The notes under the pieces are model-generated. The model saw only the letters and a program-made list of their open reading frames with translations. It was not told where the DNA came from and made no database searches. The position numbers and the translations under genes were made by a program. A DNA stretch of 63,457 nt from Candidatus Zixiibacteriota bacterium (lineage in GTDB: Bacteria > Zixibacteria > MSB-5A5 > GN15 > FEB-12), in assembly GCA_028289585.1 (NCBI GenBank), contig JANQPI010000023.1, forward strand, positions 1-63,457, given 5' to 3'. How positions within the stretch are numbered: position 1 is the first letter of the stretch; each line of letters begins with the position of its first letter. This document shows, piece after piece, positions 49,103 through 56,623 of the stretch.

Positions 49103-49837
49103 ATGAAGTTCAAGCACAAGAGAACGGGTTCGGTTCATGTGGATACCGTAACCCTGATTGCGTCCTTCGTTGTTTCGATCACCGCACTGATGCTGGCATC
49201 CACTTCCAAGGGTGCAGCAGACAATAACACGATTTCAATCCAGGGCATCAGTGGCGAACTATCTCAACTCTCTCGTATTTCCGGGTGCGATGATGACTGC
49301 CAAGATGCCTGCGATCGTAGCTGCGACCAGTGCCAGTGCGATCGAAACGGACAGGGCCCTACGATCATTGTTATCGAGTCTGGAGAGCAGATCGTCCCGC
49401 CCAGTGATTGTCCACCGGAGGTGCGGTTCGAGGTGCCACCACTGGACGGGAATCCGAATTGGCAGTGGACTCCACCTTGCCCCATGGTACCCCTGAGTCC
49501 TTGCCCTAGTGGCCGGTGTGATTCAATCGAGGAACTCCCCAAGCCTAAACCGACACCCAAGGAGCCCCAGAAACCTTGCACGAGCGATCGGAAGCAAGCC
49601 GGGTTCCATGAGGTATCGTATAGACCGGACGCAACAGAAGGCCGCACAGCGGACGAGGAGGCAACGTTTGGAGTGCTGCCCCCTCGTCGTGTCGTGCCGC
49701 GAGTTGGTCCGGACGGTAGGATCTGGCTCCTCAAGACTCGCGGGGGTCCGTTTGGAGCGGGCATCCTGTGGGGCGTGAGAATCTATGTCCCCATGGAATT
49801 GAACCGCCCCCCATACTACGGAGCCAACGTCTACTAA
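49103..49837 (+). CDS. Secreted Pro/Cys-rich protein with N-terminal membrane anchor
   Basis: A 244-residue protein. A hydrophobic segment at about residues 14-33 acts as signal or anchor. It is followed by a cysteine cluster (CDDDCQDACDRSCDQCQC), then Pro-rich segments and a C-terminal beta region. Cysteines in an exported protein suggest disulphides. ATG 49103 has AGGAGGCGG upstream. Part of the envelope module; function unknown. Confidence 0.6.
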   Translation: MKFKHKRTGSVHVDTVTLIASFVVSITALMLASTSKGAADNNTISIQGISGELSQLSRISGCDDDCQDACDRSCDQCQCDRNGQGPTIIVIESGEQIVPPSDCPPEVRFEVPPLDGNPNWQWTPPCPMVPLSPCPSGRCDSIEELPKPKPTPKEPQKPCTSDRKQAGFHEVSYRPDATEGRTADEEATFGVLPPRRVVPRVGPDGRIWLLKTRGGPFGAGILWGVRIYVPMELNRPPYYGANVY

Positions 49838-49947
49838 GCGTGCGCAGGCAGGACGCCGACTCCGGGCATGGATGCCCATTTTGCATCCGTGCCGAGATGT
49901 ACACAACACACCACAACACAAACGGCACAACATAGGATCTCGAACTC
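49838..49947 (+). other. Gap with a hairpin before the small membrane-protein genes
   Basis: GGATGC pairs with GCATCC around CCATTTT (near 49869-49887). This is followed by an A/C-rich unstructured stretch and then GTG 49948. No promoter or terminator is convincing; the hairpin lacks a T-run. Confidence 0.35.
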
Positions 49948-50259
49948 GTGACTGCCAAAGGGGTAAGCGAGTTGTGGAAAACTGCCGCAACTTATCTAGC
50001 AACGGTTTGCATCTCGCTAGCGGGTGCATGGGTGATGATCGGTAAGGACGCGGTAACGCGAGCCGAAGTCCGGGAAATGATCGTCACGGAGGGACCGTAC
50101 GTCGAGGATCGAAAGATGATCCTCCGACAGCTTGAGCAGAACAGCGAGAACCAGAAGCAACTCACCAACGCCATTCAGGACAACACTACGATGTTGGCTG
50201 AACTCAAGGCGTCGATCGAGCACCTATGGCGTCGCAACGGTGGCCCATCTGGGAACTAA
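49948..50259 (+). CDS. Membrane protein with coiled-coil tail (holin- or spanin-like size)
   Basis: A 103-residue protein starting at GTG 49948. One transmembrane helix (about residues 10-32) is followed by a long charged coiled coil. The layout (helix first, then coiled coil) resembles small lysis accessory proteins such as i-spanins, though no specific family is shown. The next gene begins two bases after its stop. Confidence 0.6.
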   Translation: MTAKGVSELWKTAATYLATVCISLAGAWVMIGKDAVTRAEVREMIVTEGPYVEDRKMILRQLEQNSENQKQLTNAIQDNTTMLAELKASIEHLWRRNGGPSGN

Positions 50260-50261
50260 AT

Positions 50262-50363
50262 ATGATCATTGGACGGTATAGCCTAGACCCATGGGCGGCC
50301 GCGCTGATCTTCTTCTTGCTCGCCGTCATCGCCGCGGGCATCTATCGAGAACTTTGCCACTAG
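50262..50363 (+). CDS. 33-residue membrane protein
   Basis: A short frame from ATG 50262 to TAG 50363 encodes 33 residues with one hydrophobic helix (about residues 10-27) flanked by charged ends. It sits tightly between two envelope genes and shares their direction, which supports it being real. A lysis-related role is possible from size and context only. Confidence 0.55.
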   Translation: MIIGRYSLDPWAAALIFFLLAVIAAGIYRELCH

Positions 50364-50376
50364 GGAGAGTGTGTCC

Positions 50377-51288
50377 ATGACAAATCGCATGCGCGAGTTT
50401 CTGTTCCTGCCGATCATCCTGGCCTACCTGTTGCTTGCCTGTTCGATGGCAGCCGGGGAAGAAAAGCAAGAGGCACCCCAGGCCGCCACGGTCCACATGA
50501 GACTACACGCCAACGAACCATTCTTGGACCGTGCGATCGAGGCGGACCCATCCCGTGTGGCATTCAACTCCATCTGGGCAACGAGAAAGTATTATCCAAG
50601 CTGGCCGGAGGACACGAACAACGGCAACCCAGCCGAACAGGCCAGGGAAGTCCGAGCGATGATGGACAAGGCCATCGAGCATGGCTTCGAGGCACACCCC
50701 GGATTTGGCCTGCACCCGATCAAGTGGCTGGACGCGGATAGCTGGCAGATGCGAGCCGATGCCCTGGAGGAGTTCATCTTGGAGGGTGGCTTCGAGGGGA
50801 CGGAGTTGTCTTTGGACATCGAGGGGTACGGCTACACCACGGTCGACGAGAATGGCAAGAAGAAGAGGACACGAGTACCTCCGCCATACGATGAGGAGGC
50901 TTGGGTCGATCTTGTGGAGGCGTGTGCCCCGGTGCGGCATGTGTTCCTCAAGTATCGGATCAAGCCGATCATCTACCCGGCGGGTGGACCGAGGTTCGAG
51001 CCCTACACCAGGGCTGCCCTTGCCTTGGGTGCCTGGAAGATGGGCGACGAGTATTGCTTTGTGCTAGCAAAGAAACTCAGAGCAGGTGAAACGCTCACGC
51101 GAGATCAATGGCAGTTCTGGCTGAACATCCTACGCAACACAGACCCGGACGATCGTGGCGTCCCCTACATTCCGGGCCTGTACACGTCGAACCTGCAACA
51201 GGCAGTGGATCGGTTCAGTTTATCGGTTCTCGGCATCGACGAAGTCTGGCTGTTCGTGGACGACAAGGATTATCTCAAGCCTGAATAA
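50377..51288 (+). CDS. Predicted lipoprotein with TIM-barrel-like soluble domain
   Basis: A 303-residue protein with an N-terminal lipoprotein signal: a hydrophobic stretch and lipobox LLAC (Cys22). The mature part alternates helices and strands (SLDIEGYGY, IIYPAGGPRFEPY, VLAKKL, and a DEVWLFVDDKDYL end), as in glycoside-hydrolase-like TIM barrels. The acidic residues in SLDIEG could be catalytic, but the family is not established. Being envelope-anchored it could modify the cell wall. ATG 50377 has GGGAGAG 7 bases upstream. Confidence 0.6.
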   Translation: MTNRMREFLFLPIILAYLLLACSMAAGEEKQEAPQAATVHMRLHANEPFLDRAIEADPSRVAFNSIWATRKYYPSWPEDTNNGNPAEQAREVRAMMDKAIEHGFEAHPGFGLHPIKWLDADSWQMRADALEEFILEGGFEGTELSLDIEGYGYTTVDENGKKKRTRVPPPYDEEAWVDLVEACAPVRHVFLKYRIKPIIYPAGGPRFEPYTRAALALGAWKMGDEYCFVLAKKLRAGETLTRDQWQFWLNILRNTDPDDRGVPYIPGLYTSNLQQAVDRFSLSVLGIDEVWLFVDDKDYLKPE

Positions 51289-51291
51289 AAC

Positions 51292-51319
51292 TTGACATAT
51301 ACCGTACATTGTGTACGAT
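51292..51319 (+). promoter_or_regulatory. Promoter with perfect GTACA-N3-TGTAC operator
   Basis: TTGACA (51292-51297), a 16-bp spacer and TACGAT (51314-51319). The operator GTACA TTG TGTAC covers 51304-51316. It drives the zinc-ribbon genes from 51354. Confidence 0.9.
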
Positions 51320-51353
51320 CTTCGGTTGTCACGAATTCTGGAGGCGGGCAATC

Positions 51354-51761
51354 GTGCAATTTAAGAGGATGAAAAATGCAGGGCTACCTGCGTGCCCTGA
51401 ATGTGGTGGCTGCAACTACGATCTTGTGCGGCATCAGGCAGCCAATAGCGTTATACGATGCCAGGACTGCCGCAAGGTTTCTAGAACGCGCAGCGCTGCA
51501 CGTTTTGGCCTGGAGACATTCCCAGAGGACGAAGATCCTCCACAGCGAGCACTGTCTCCGCTCCCTAAGCAGCCGACCGGAGACGGCACCCGGCATGGAG
51601 ACCGGGTCCTGGAGCCCACGGGCACCCCCGGAGAGGCTTACGTGATCGACACGTTTATCCGTAAGCCTGATGGAAAGCGACTTCTCAAGAAGCGACACAA
51701 GGACGGCAAGCCTCGCGTTGCCATCCAGGACAAGGAAGGGCTTTGGTGTTACCGTGACTGA
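51354..51761 (+). CDS. Zinc-ribbon hypothetical protein
   Basis: A 135-residue protein from GTG 51354, with GGAGG 9 bases upstream (ATG 51369 is an alternative). CPEC and CQDC form a zinc ribbon in the first 40 residues; the rest is basic and low in structure. First gene of the transcript from the promoter at 51292. It overlaps the next gene by eight bases. Confidence 0.6.
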   Translation: MQFKRMKNAGLPACPECGGCNYDLVRHQAANSVIRCQDCRKVSRTRSAARFGLETFPEDEDPPQRALSPLPKQPTGDGTRHGDRVLEPTGTPGEAYVIDTFIRKPDGKRLLKKRHKDGKPRVAIQDKEGLWCYRD

Positions 51762-51999
51762 CGACAAAAAACCTCCCATGATCTGCAACTGTGGATCTCG
51801 TCAGTATCGAGACAGTAAGGCCCACGATGGCCAGTCAGTTCGCAGAGACTGTGCTCGCTGTGGCAGGTTCATCCAGTTCCTTAAATGGCATGGGGTGCCT
51901 AGCAAATCTGAACCCAGGCCGGTCGATCTCGTCTCTCGCGAGAGGTGGTGGGAGTTTGCCCACAACGTCCGTACCCCCAGGGTGGCCAGGACGAGATAA
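51754..51999 (+). CDS. Small zinc-ribbon protein
   Basis: An 81-residue protein starting at GTG 51754 in the end of the previous gene. CNC and CARC pairs form a small zinc site, with a WHG segment and a basic tail. Probably a distant relative of the upstream protein. Function unknown. Confidence 0.55.
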   Translation: MTDDKKPPMICNCGSRQYRDSKAHDGQSVRRDCARCGRFIQFLKWHGVPSKSEPRPVDLVSRERWWEFAHNVRTPRVARTR

Positions 52000-52085
52000 C
52001 GCCACAGATTGCCCTGGTATTCTCGCAAGATTTCGGCTCAACTGACGAAGTATTAGTAAAGGGTTGAGGCCACAAATCTTTCATC

Positions 52086-52200
52086 GTACCATATGTACGG
52101 TTGTCGCCATTGTCGTGTGTTTGTGTTGTGGTGGCCCCAGGTGCTTCGAGGTAGCCTTCTCATGGGCTCTCCAGACTCGTTCCCTGGGGCCATCTTTCAT
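52086..52200 (+). ncRNA. Candidate small RNA controlled by a class-1 operator
   Basis: The operator GTACC ATA TGTAC (52086-52098) with -10-like TACGGT (52096-52101) has no rightward gene behind it. About 25 bases after the expected start, TGGCCCCAGG (52132-52141) pairs perfectly with CCTGGGGCCA (52183-52192), enclosing a smaller AGCC/GGCT stem, and then TCTTTCATT follows. This could be a ~90-nt regulatory RNA or simply a terminator between convergent operons. No good -35 was found, so a promoter is unproven. Confidence 0.4.
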
Positions 52201-52449
52201 TCATCCAGGATGAGAGTGGGATCTCTGCGACGCTCTCATTTCTGCGACAGCATACAAGAGGACTTTTTGGTCCAGGCTGTACCGCCCCCAATTCTCTCGG
52301 TGCTTGTCGCTGACGAAATACTCCCAGTGGCCGTGGAATGTCCCGTTTGGTATCCTCTGGCCGGGCCACCTCGGGTTCTCGATGCGTTGCCACTCAAAGA
52401 ACAGCGGCAGATCACTTTCTAGTTCCTCGTAATCCTTCTGCGTTGCCAT
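52201..52449 (-). CDS. Hypothetical protein
   Basis: An 82-residue protein starting at ATG 52449, with GGAGGGC just upstream on the minus strand. It is rich in Trp, His and Glu and ends in a basic tail. It is the last gene of the leftward regulatory block. Function unknown. Confidence 0.6.
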   Translation of the reverse strand: MATQKDYEELESDLPLFFEWQRIENPRWPGQRIPNGTFHGHWEYFVSDKHRENWGRYSLDQKVLLYAVAEMRASQRSHSHPG

Positions 52450-52529
52450 CACGCCCTCCGTTTGGTATAAAACTGCGCGGATCAACCCCAGGCTGCATTC
52501 TGCAAGGTGCGGCCACCTCATCACGAGAG

Positions 52530-52566
52530 CCAGCCCGAGAATTCTACTTGGGCTGGTTTCTTTTAT
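52530..52566 (+). terminator. Rightward intrinsic terminator
   Basis: CCAGCCCGAG (52530-52539) pairs with CTTGGGCTGG (52547-52556), followed by TTTCTTTTA. It would stop rightward transcription from the 51.3-kb promoter before it enters the leftward block. It overlaps the stop codon of the HTH gene. Confidence 0.8.
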
Positions 52567-52777
52567 GCGCTGCGTAGTCGCACATCCGATCGGGCCTCAC
52601 ATCAAGGGCTAGGCAGATTTTGATCAACGCCGACACCTTGGGTTCAGAGTCTCCGTTCTCCCAGCGTTGCAGCATCGAACGGGAGCAGCCAATCTTGTCG
52701 GCGGCATCTCGAAAACTTAGCCCGCGGAGTCTCCGGTAATGTCTGATCTGTGCATGTATCGCGTGGGGATTGCTCAC
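52544..52777 (-). CDS. Second HTH regulator (Cro/CI type)
   Basis: A 77-residue protein with a lambda-repressor-like HTH: IRHYRRLRGLSFRDAADKIG, then CSRSMLQRWENGDSEPKVSALIKICLALDV. The recognition helix is RSMLQRWENG. GTG 52777 was chosen because AAGGTGG lies 5-8 bases upstream; GTG 52786 is possible. It lacks any oligomerisation domain. It lies downstream of the class-2 operator promoter at 53063, so it may autoregulate that promoter and oppose the HTH protein at 34846. Confidence 0.8.
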   Translation of the reverse strand: MSNPHAIHAQIRHYRRLRGLSFRDAADKIGCSRSMLQRWENGDSEPKVSALIKICLALDVRPDRMCDYAAHKRNQPK

Positions 52778-52828
52778 GGCTTCCACCTTGGTTGAATGAA
52801 AAAGGCGGGGATTGCTCCCCGCCAGAAA

Positions 52829-53017
52829 CTACAGCCGACCGAGGACCTCGCCTTCTTCGTCGCGAGTCTCGATCACCCACCACTCGGAACCCTCGCAAGA
52901 TTGGACAGCAGTGTGTGTCCAGTCGGGGTCCGAGTCCTGCATCTCTTTCGCCAATCGCTTGGCGGTTTCTTCTTCGTAGAGAGCGGCAGGTCGGTTGTCG
53001 ATTCGTGTGTGGAACAT
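52829..53017 (-). CDS. Small acidic hypothetical protein
   Basis: A 62-residue protein with a helical Glu/Lys segment and a beta hairpin (EWWVIETRDEEGEVLG). ATG 53017 has GGAGG 8 bases upstream. First gene of the transcript from the leftward promoter at 53063. Function unknown. Confidence 0.65.
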   Translation of the reverse strand: MFHTRIDNRPAALYEEETAKRLAKEMQDSDPDWTHTAVQSCEGSEWWVIETRDEEGEVLGRL

Positions 53018-53062
53018 TTTTCAAGCCTCCAGTTGTTTAGAACTCCTTAACTCCATGCCCCA

Positions 53063-53091
53063 AGTGTACCACAGATAGGGTACAGTGTCAA
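53063..53091 (-). promoter_or_regulatory. Leftward promoter with class-2 operator
   Basis: On the minus strand, TTGACA (53091-53086), a 17-bp spacer and TACACT (53068-53063). Inside lies the inverted repeat TGTACC-N8-GGTACA (53065-53084). The 23 bases 53062-53084 are identical to 53621-53643. It drives the gene pair with the second HTH regulator. Confidence 0.9.
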
Positions 53092-53134
53092 GAAGAAACC
53101 GAGCGGGTTTTTGTCGCCCGCCCGGTTCGATCTC

Positions 53135-53578
53135 TTACAGGCTGCGTCGGCAGTCGCTGTAGCCAGGAAGTTCGTAGATCATCGATTCCTTGACTGCCTT
53201 GGCGAATCTGCAAGCCTCGGAATACTTCCATCCTGGGTGCTCGCAACTCTGGTAGATATAGCAATCCACCAAAACGAGAACCTGAATCGGAGTGAGGTCC
53301 ACATGGCCCGGCCTGCCTTCCCTGTAGACTCGAAACTCGTAGTCGTCAGCCGGTGGGGTGTCTTCTTCATAGCGGAAATTGAAGCTCTTGATATTTTCGT
53401 TCAGGAGCATCGCGCCAATCTTGGACCAAGCATCGACGCCAGCAAGGCCAGACGTACAAGACGCATTGCGAATTTTCCCATCTTCCCCTAACCACGCCGG
53501 GGCGTTGATCTCCTTGACCTTCAGGACTGCCGTCAGAATGGCATCAATGTGGTCATTGGAAACAATAAAGCAACTCAT
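53135..53578 (-). CDS. Phage protein of unknown function
   Basis: A 147-residue protein starting MSCFIVSNDHIDAILTAVLK, at ATG 53578 with GGGAG upstream. It is mixed alpha/beta with several cysteines and a GHVDLTPIQVLVLVDCYIYQSCEH core. I recall similar openings among phage hypotheticals, but the function is not known. It has its own class-2 promoter. Confidence 0.7.
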   Translation of the reverse strand: MSCFIVSNDHIDAILTAVLKVKEINAPAWLGEDGKIRNASCTSGLAGVDAWSKIGAMLLNENIKSFNFRYEEDTPPADDYEFRVYREGRPGHVDLTPIQVLVLVDCYIYQSCEHPGWKYSEACRFAKAVKESMIYELPGYSDCRRSL

Positions 53579-53621
53579 TTGGTTCTCCCTGCAACAAAGT
53601 AACGCTTAACCCAACAACCAA

Positions 53622-53650
53622 AGTGTACCACAGATAGGGTACATCGTCAA
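53622..53650 (-). promoter_or_regulatory. Leftward promoter with class-2 operator, second copy
   Basis: Minus strand TTGACG (53650-53645), a 17-bp spacer and TACACT (53627-53622). The inverted repeat TGTACC-N8-GGTACA is at 53624-53643. It drives the gene 53578-53135. Confidence 0.9.
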
Positions 53651-53707
53651 GTGAATTCCGGAGGGATTTCCTAGGCCACTGTCTGGCGTCAGATTCCGAC
53701 ATCCACC

Positions 53708-53741
53708 TATAATGCCCGGCACGAGGAGCCCCCGAGGCTCC
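53708..53741 (+). promoter_or_regulatory. Probable terminase promoter and 5' hairpin
   Basis: A perfect -10 TATAAT (53708-53713) is present; the -35 region is weak. The expected start near 53720 is followed at once by the hairpin GGAGCC (53725-53730) with GGCTCC (53736-53741). This promoter carries no GTAC operator, unlike the early promoters, so the terminase pair may be regulated differently. The rest of the gap 53651-53816 shows no other element; a packaging site here cannot be excluded. Confidence 0.5.
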
Positions 53742-53816
53742 AGGACCATAAACGCAACCCAGGAAAGAGCACACTCTCGGGCTGTGCCATCCTGCAAGGC
53801 GAATGGGTGATTAGGC

Positions 53817-54308
53817 ATGAATAGCCGACAGCGGAAACGTCTGCGCGATCTCAACTACACCGCAGGCGGAGGGGAACTATCGAAAGATGCCCCTAACGCA
53901 TTGGCCGCCACGGGTGGAGAGATGCCCGGCGAAGGTGGCCTCCTCAGTAACCGAGACGATGCAGAACTCGGCAAAGACATCAAGCTCATCGGGAAAGCAC
54001 TCCGCGAGGGGTGGAATCTCGATAAGGTCTTAATCGATCAAGCCATTCTGCTCTCCATGGCAACCATCACGATGGACTTGGAGGTCTCCGACAAGGTGAG
54101 GATACAGGCGGCCAGAGCCTATGCAGTTGTGCGGGGACTGGACTACAAGACAGAACGCCCCAACGACGACGACAATCCACGAGACGCCTTGCAGGGTAAA
54201 TCAGTCAAGGAAGTGGTCGGAACCCTCTCAGATGAGCAACTGAGGGTACTGGCGGCCATTGACGTCGAGAGCCTCCCCGTAGAGGCCACGGATGGTGTCA
54301 GCGAGTAG
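53817..54308 (+). CDS. Putative terminase small subunit
   Basis: A 163-residue protein directly upstream of the large terminase gene, overlapping it by 17 bases. It has a basic N-terminus, a Gly/Glu linker, then helical segments (IKLIGKALREGWNLDKVLIDQ and a long central helix) and an acidic end: the layout of small terminases, which recognise the packaging site. The call rests on synteny, size and helical content; no HTH signature was confirmed. ATG 53817 was chosen. Confidence 0.65.
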   Translation: MNSRQRKRLRDLNYTAGGGELSKDAPNALAATGGEMPGEGGLLSNRDDAELGKDIKLIGKALREGWNLDKVLIDQAILLSMATITMDLEVSDKVRIQAARAYAVVRGLDYKTERPNDDDNPRDALQGKSVKEVVGTLSDEQLRVLAAIDVESLPVEATDGVSE

Positions 54309-55764
54309 CAATGCCCTGAACATGCCCGCCGGGCAGTTCTTGAGCCTCCAGGATGCCGCCTTGGCGGAGTTGGCAGAGCGTAACCTCTACGACTTCACAC
54401 GGCAGGCGTGGGATCTGGTGGTCTCCAGGCCACTGATCGACAACTGGCACATACAGGCCATCTGCGAACATCTGGAGGCCGTCAGCCGTCGCGAGATCCG
54501 TAGGCTGATCATCAACATCCCCCCGAGGTGCTCCAAGTCTACCTTGGTCTCTGTGATGTGGCCTGCCTGGACGTGGATCAGTAGCCCAGAGATCCAGTTC
54601 CTGGCCGGGACCTACGCCAAGGATCTGGCACTGCGAGACTGCGTTGCCTCCCGTAACCTGATCAACACCAACTGGTACCAGCAGCGTTGGGGTGATCGCT
54701 TTTCGTTTCAGCCGGACCAGAACGCCAAGGGCCGCTACGACAACAACAAGCTAGGCCGTCGGGTGGCCACCAGCGTCGACGGCATGGGTACGGGTGAGGG
54801 TGGAGACATCATTCTGTGCGACGATCCGCACAAAGTGAAGGAGGCCCAGTCGGCAGCCAAGCGGCAGGCCGCGATTGATTGGTGGAATCTGGAAATGTCC
54901 ACCCGTGGCAACGACTCCAAGACGGTCTGTTTCGTGCTGATCATGCAGCGAGTCCACGAGGATGACCTCACCGGCAATTGCCTGGAGGCCGGAGGGTGGG
55001 AGCATCTCTGCTTGCCGATGCGTTACGAGGAGGAGCGGAAGTGCGTCACATCGCTGGGCATACCGGACCCCAGGACCGAAGAGGGCGAACTGCTCTGCGA
55101 GGAGCGATTCCCGGACGATGAGCTAAAGAGCATCGAGGATCGGTTAGGCGACTACGGAACCGCGGGCCAGATGCAGCAGCGTCCAGCCCCGATCGGCGGT
55201 GGCGTGTTTGACCCGTCGTCCTTTGGCGATCCTAAGTCGACCTATCCGTCCAACGTGATACGTGCCGTCCGTTACTGGGACTGTGCTGGGTCAGAGGCAG
55301 AGGGAGACTATACGGTCGGCGTGCTGGGCATCGAGGTCGAGGAGGGGTTCTTCATCGTGGACGTTACGCGCGGCCAGTGGTCCTACCACGAGCGGATCAA
55401 GCAGATCAAGGCCGCCGTCCAAGACGATGTCCACCGTCTGCGAGGCCGCGAAAAGTATACGCTCTGCTTTGAGCAAGAGCCGGGATCATCCGGCAAGGAT
55501 GTGGCGGGTATGATGGTCCGCATGTTTGCAGGCTTCAACGTGAAGGCCATTCCGTCCACCGGAGATAAGGAAGTCCGAGCCATTCCATATGCCCGGCAGG
55601 TTCGCGAGGGGAATGTAACACTGATCAAAGCCTCCTGGAATCGGAAGTATCTCGAAGAGTTGAAGGTCTTTCCCTACGGGACCAACGATGATCAGGTCGA
55701 CGCTAGCTCCGGCATGTTTAACGAGATGACCAGCGGAGAGCCGGATGAGTTGATCGTTGCCTGA
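54292..55764 (+). CDS. terL: Terminase large subunit
   Basis: This 490-residue motor drives DNA into the procapsid and cuts the concatemer. The ATPase half has the deviant Walker A PPRCSKST (77-84), an adenine-binding Gln upstream, and a Walker B-type GGDIILCDDP (170-179). The nuclease half (from ~325) has YWDCAGSEAEGD, then FEQEPGSSGK, then the final DDQVDASS acidic pair, as in RNase H-like terminase nucleases. ATG 54292 lies inside the small-subunit gene. A class-1 promoter begins in its last codons. Confidence 0.93.
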   Translation: MVSASSNALNMPAGQFLSLQDAALAELAERNLYDFTRQAWDLVVSRPLIDNWHIQAICEHLEAVSRREIRRLIINIPPRCSKSTLVSVMWPAWTWISSPEIQFLAGTYAKDLALRDCVASRNLINTNWYQQRWGDRFSFQPDQNAKGRYDNNKLGRRVATSVDGMGTGEGGDIILCDDPHKVKEAQSAAKRQAAIDWWNLEMSTRGNDSKTVCFVLIMQRVHEDDLTGNCLEAGGWEHLCLPMRYEEERKCVTSLGIPDPRTEEGELLCEERFPDDELKSIEDRLGDYGTAGQMQQRPAPIGGGVFDPSSFGDPKSTYPSNVIRAVRYWDCAGSEAEGDYTVGVLGIEVEEGFFIVDVTRGQWSYHERIKQIKAAVQDDVHRLRGREKYTLCFEQEPGSSGKDVAGMMVRMFAGFNVKAIPSTGDKEVRAIPYARQVREGNVTLIKASWNRKYLEELKVFPYGTNDDQVDASSGMFNEMTSGEPDELIVA

Positions 55765-55785
55765 TGATCGTACATGAGGTACAAA
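55757..55785 (+). promoter_or_regulatory. Promoter with operator GTACA-N3-GGTAC overlapping the terL stop
   Basis: TTGCCT (55757-55762), a 17-bp spacer and TACAAA (55780-55785). The operator GTACA TGA GGTAC (55770-55782) has one arm mismatch. Transcripts would begin near 55792, at the first of two strong hairpins, and serve the operon from 55899. Confidence 0.65.
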
Positions 55786-55789
55786 GAAA

Positions 55790-55860
55790 AACCCCGGAGC
55801 GTGGTGGGACGACTCCGGGGCCATGGAGAACGCAGGGTGAGGCTTGAAGCCCCTGCGTCA
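55790..55860 (+). ncRNA. Two-hairpin leader of the 55.9-kb operon
   Basis: CCCCGGAG (55792-55799) pairs with CTCCGGGG (55813-55820), and ACGCAGGG (55830-55837) with CCCTGCGT (55851-55858), with nine bases between the stems. Two 8-bp stems at the very start of a transcript recall the put antitermination RNAs of HK022, though there the stems are almost contiguous. On the minus strand the first stem is followed by TTTTTCTTT and could terminate antisense transcription. Confidence 0.5.
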
Positions 55861-55898
55861 GTAGACCAGATCCTAACCTTTACCGAGGAGAGATTCAA

Positions 55899-56618
55899 AT
55901 GGGACAAGTTATCATTTCGCAGCATCAGCTTGGCGGCCACACCCTGTCCAGGGTGTATCGACTGTCGGGGGAAATGTTCCTGATCGACAGCGGACGCTCT
56001 CTTGTGTGCTGTCGCGATGGCGCGAGGGAGCATAATTCCAAAAACCTCATTGGCGGCATCTATTACCCGATCAACAGAATTGAGAGGAACATTCTCGACA
56101 AGCCGGAGCCGTGGCACGGGGGCCAGTTGTACGAGGGTGCCGTCACGCAAAACGGGAGGTTCTACCAGATCGTCGATATGTGCATCGATCACGCGAGGAC
56201 TGGAGGCCCCTGGCTGGGAATGAATGTGATCGGGTTTTCAGAGGACAATCCGTACGAGCTAGAGAGCGGCCTGGATTATGTCGGAGTCCACGCCAGAGGT
56301 ATTGGGGAAGGCCCTGGGGTGCACTACATGCGAGAGGCCATTCTCTTTGATGGCCGTCCTTCCAAGAAAAGGGAGCTTCCTCGCGATGTCCTAGAGGAAA
56401 TCAGAGGCGACGCCAAGAACTGCCTGTTTCCGCAAGACTCCGATCTGGTTAGCGACTTCTGGAAGGCCACCGAGCAATCCAGGTTCGACGCCTGCGACAG
56501 CTTTGACGCGGATATCCGGGAAGAGACCGGGCTGGTGTATCAGGAGATTATCAAGAAGCTTGGCCCCTGGGTGTCGCCGAGTCACGAGGAGCCGCAGCCC
56601 CTCAAGGAAATTTCCTGA
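55899..56618 (+). CDS. Hypothetical protein
   Basis: A 239-residue protein starting at ATG 55899, with GAGGAGAG upstream and a TAACCTTTACC element before that. It is beta-rich in the first 150 residues with Cys pairs (VCC), then helical. First gene behind the two-hairpin leader. No family was recognised. Confidence 0.6.
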   Translation: MGQVIISQHQLGGHTLSRVYRLSGEMFLIDSGRSLVCCRDGAREHNSKNLIGGIYYPINRIERNILDKPEPWHGGQLYEGAVTQNGRFYQIVDMCIDHARTGGPWLGMNVIGFSEDNPYELESGLDYVGVHARGIGEGPGVHYMREAILFDGRPSKKRELPRDVLEEIRGDAKNCLFPQDSDLVSDFWKATEQSRFDACDSFDADIREETGLVYQEIIKKLGPWVSPSHEEPQPLKEIS

Positions 56619-56623
56619 AACGG

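Noticed and set aside
52093-52422. Long rightward reading frame opposite the leftward gene at 52201-52449
   Set aside because: It is antisense to a gene with a good ribosome site, its translation is Pro/Arg/Ser-biased like a shadow frame, and it crosses the hairpin region.
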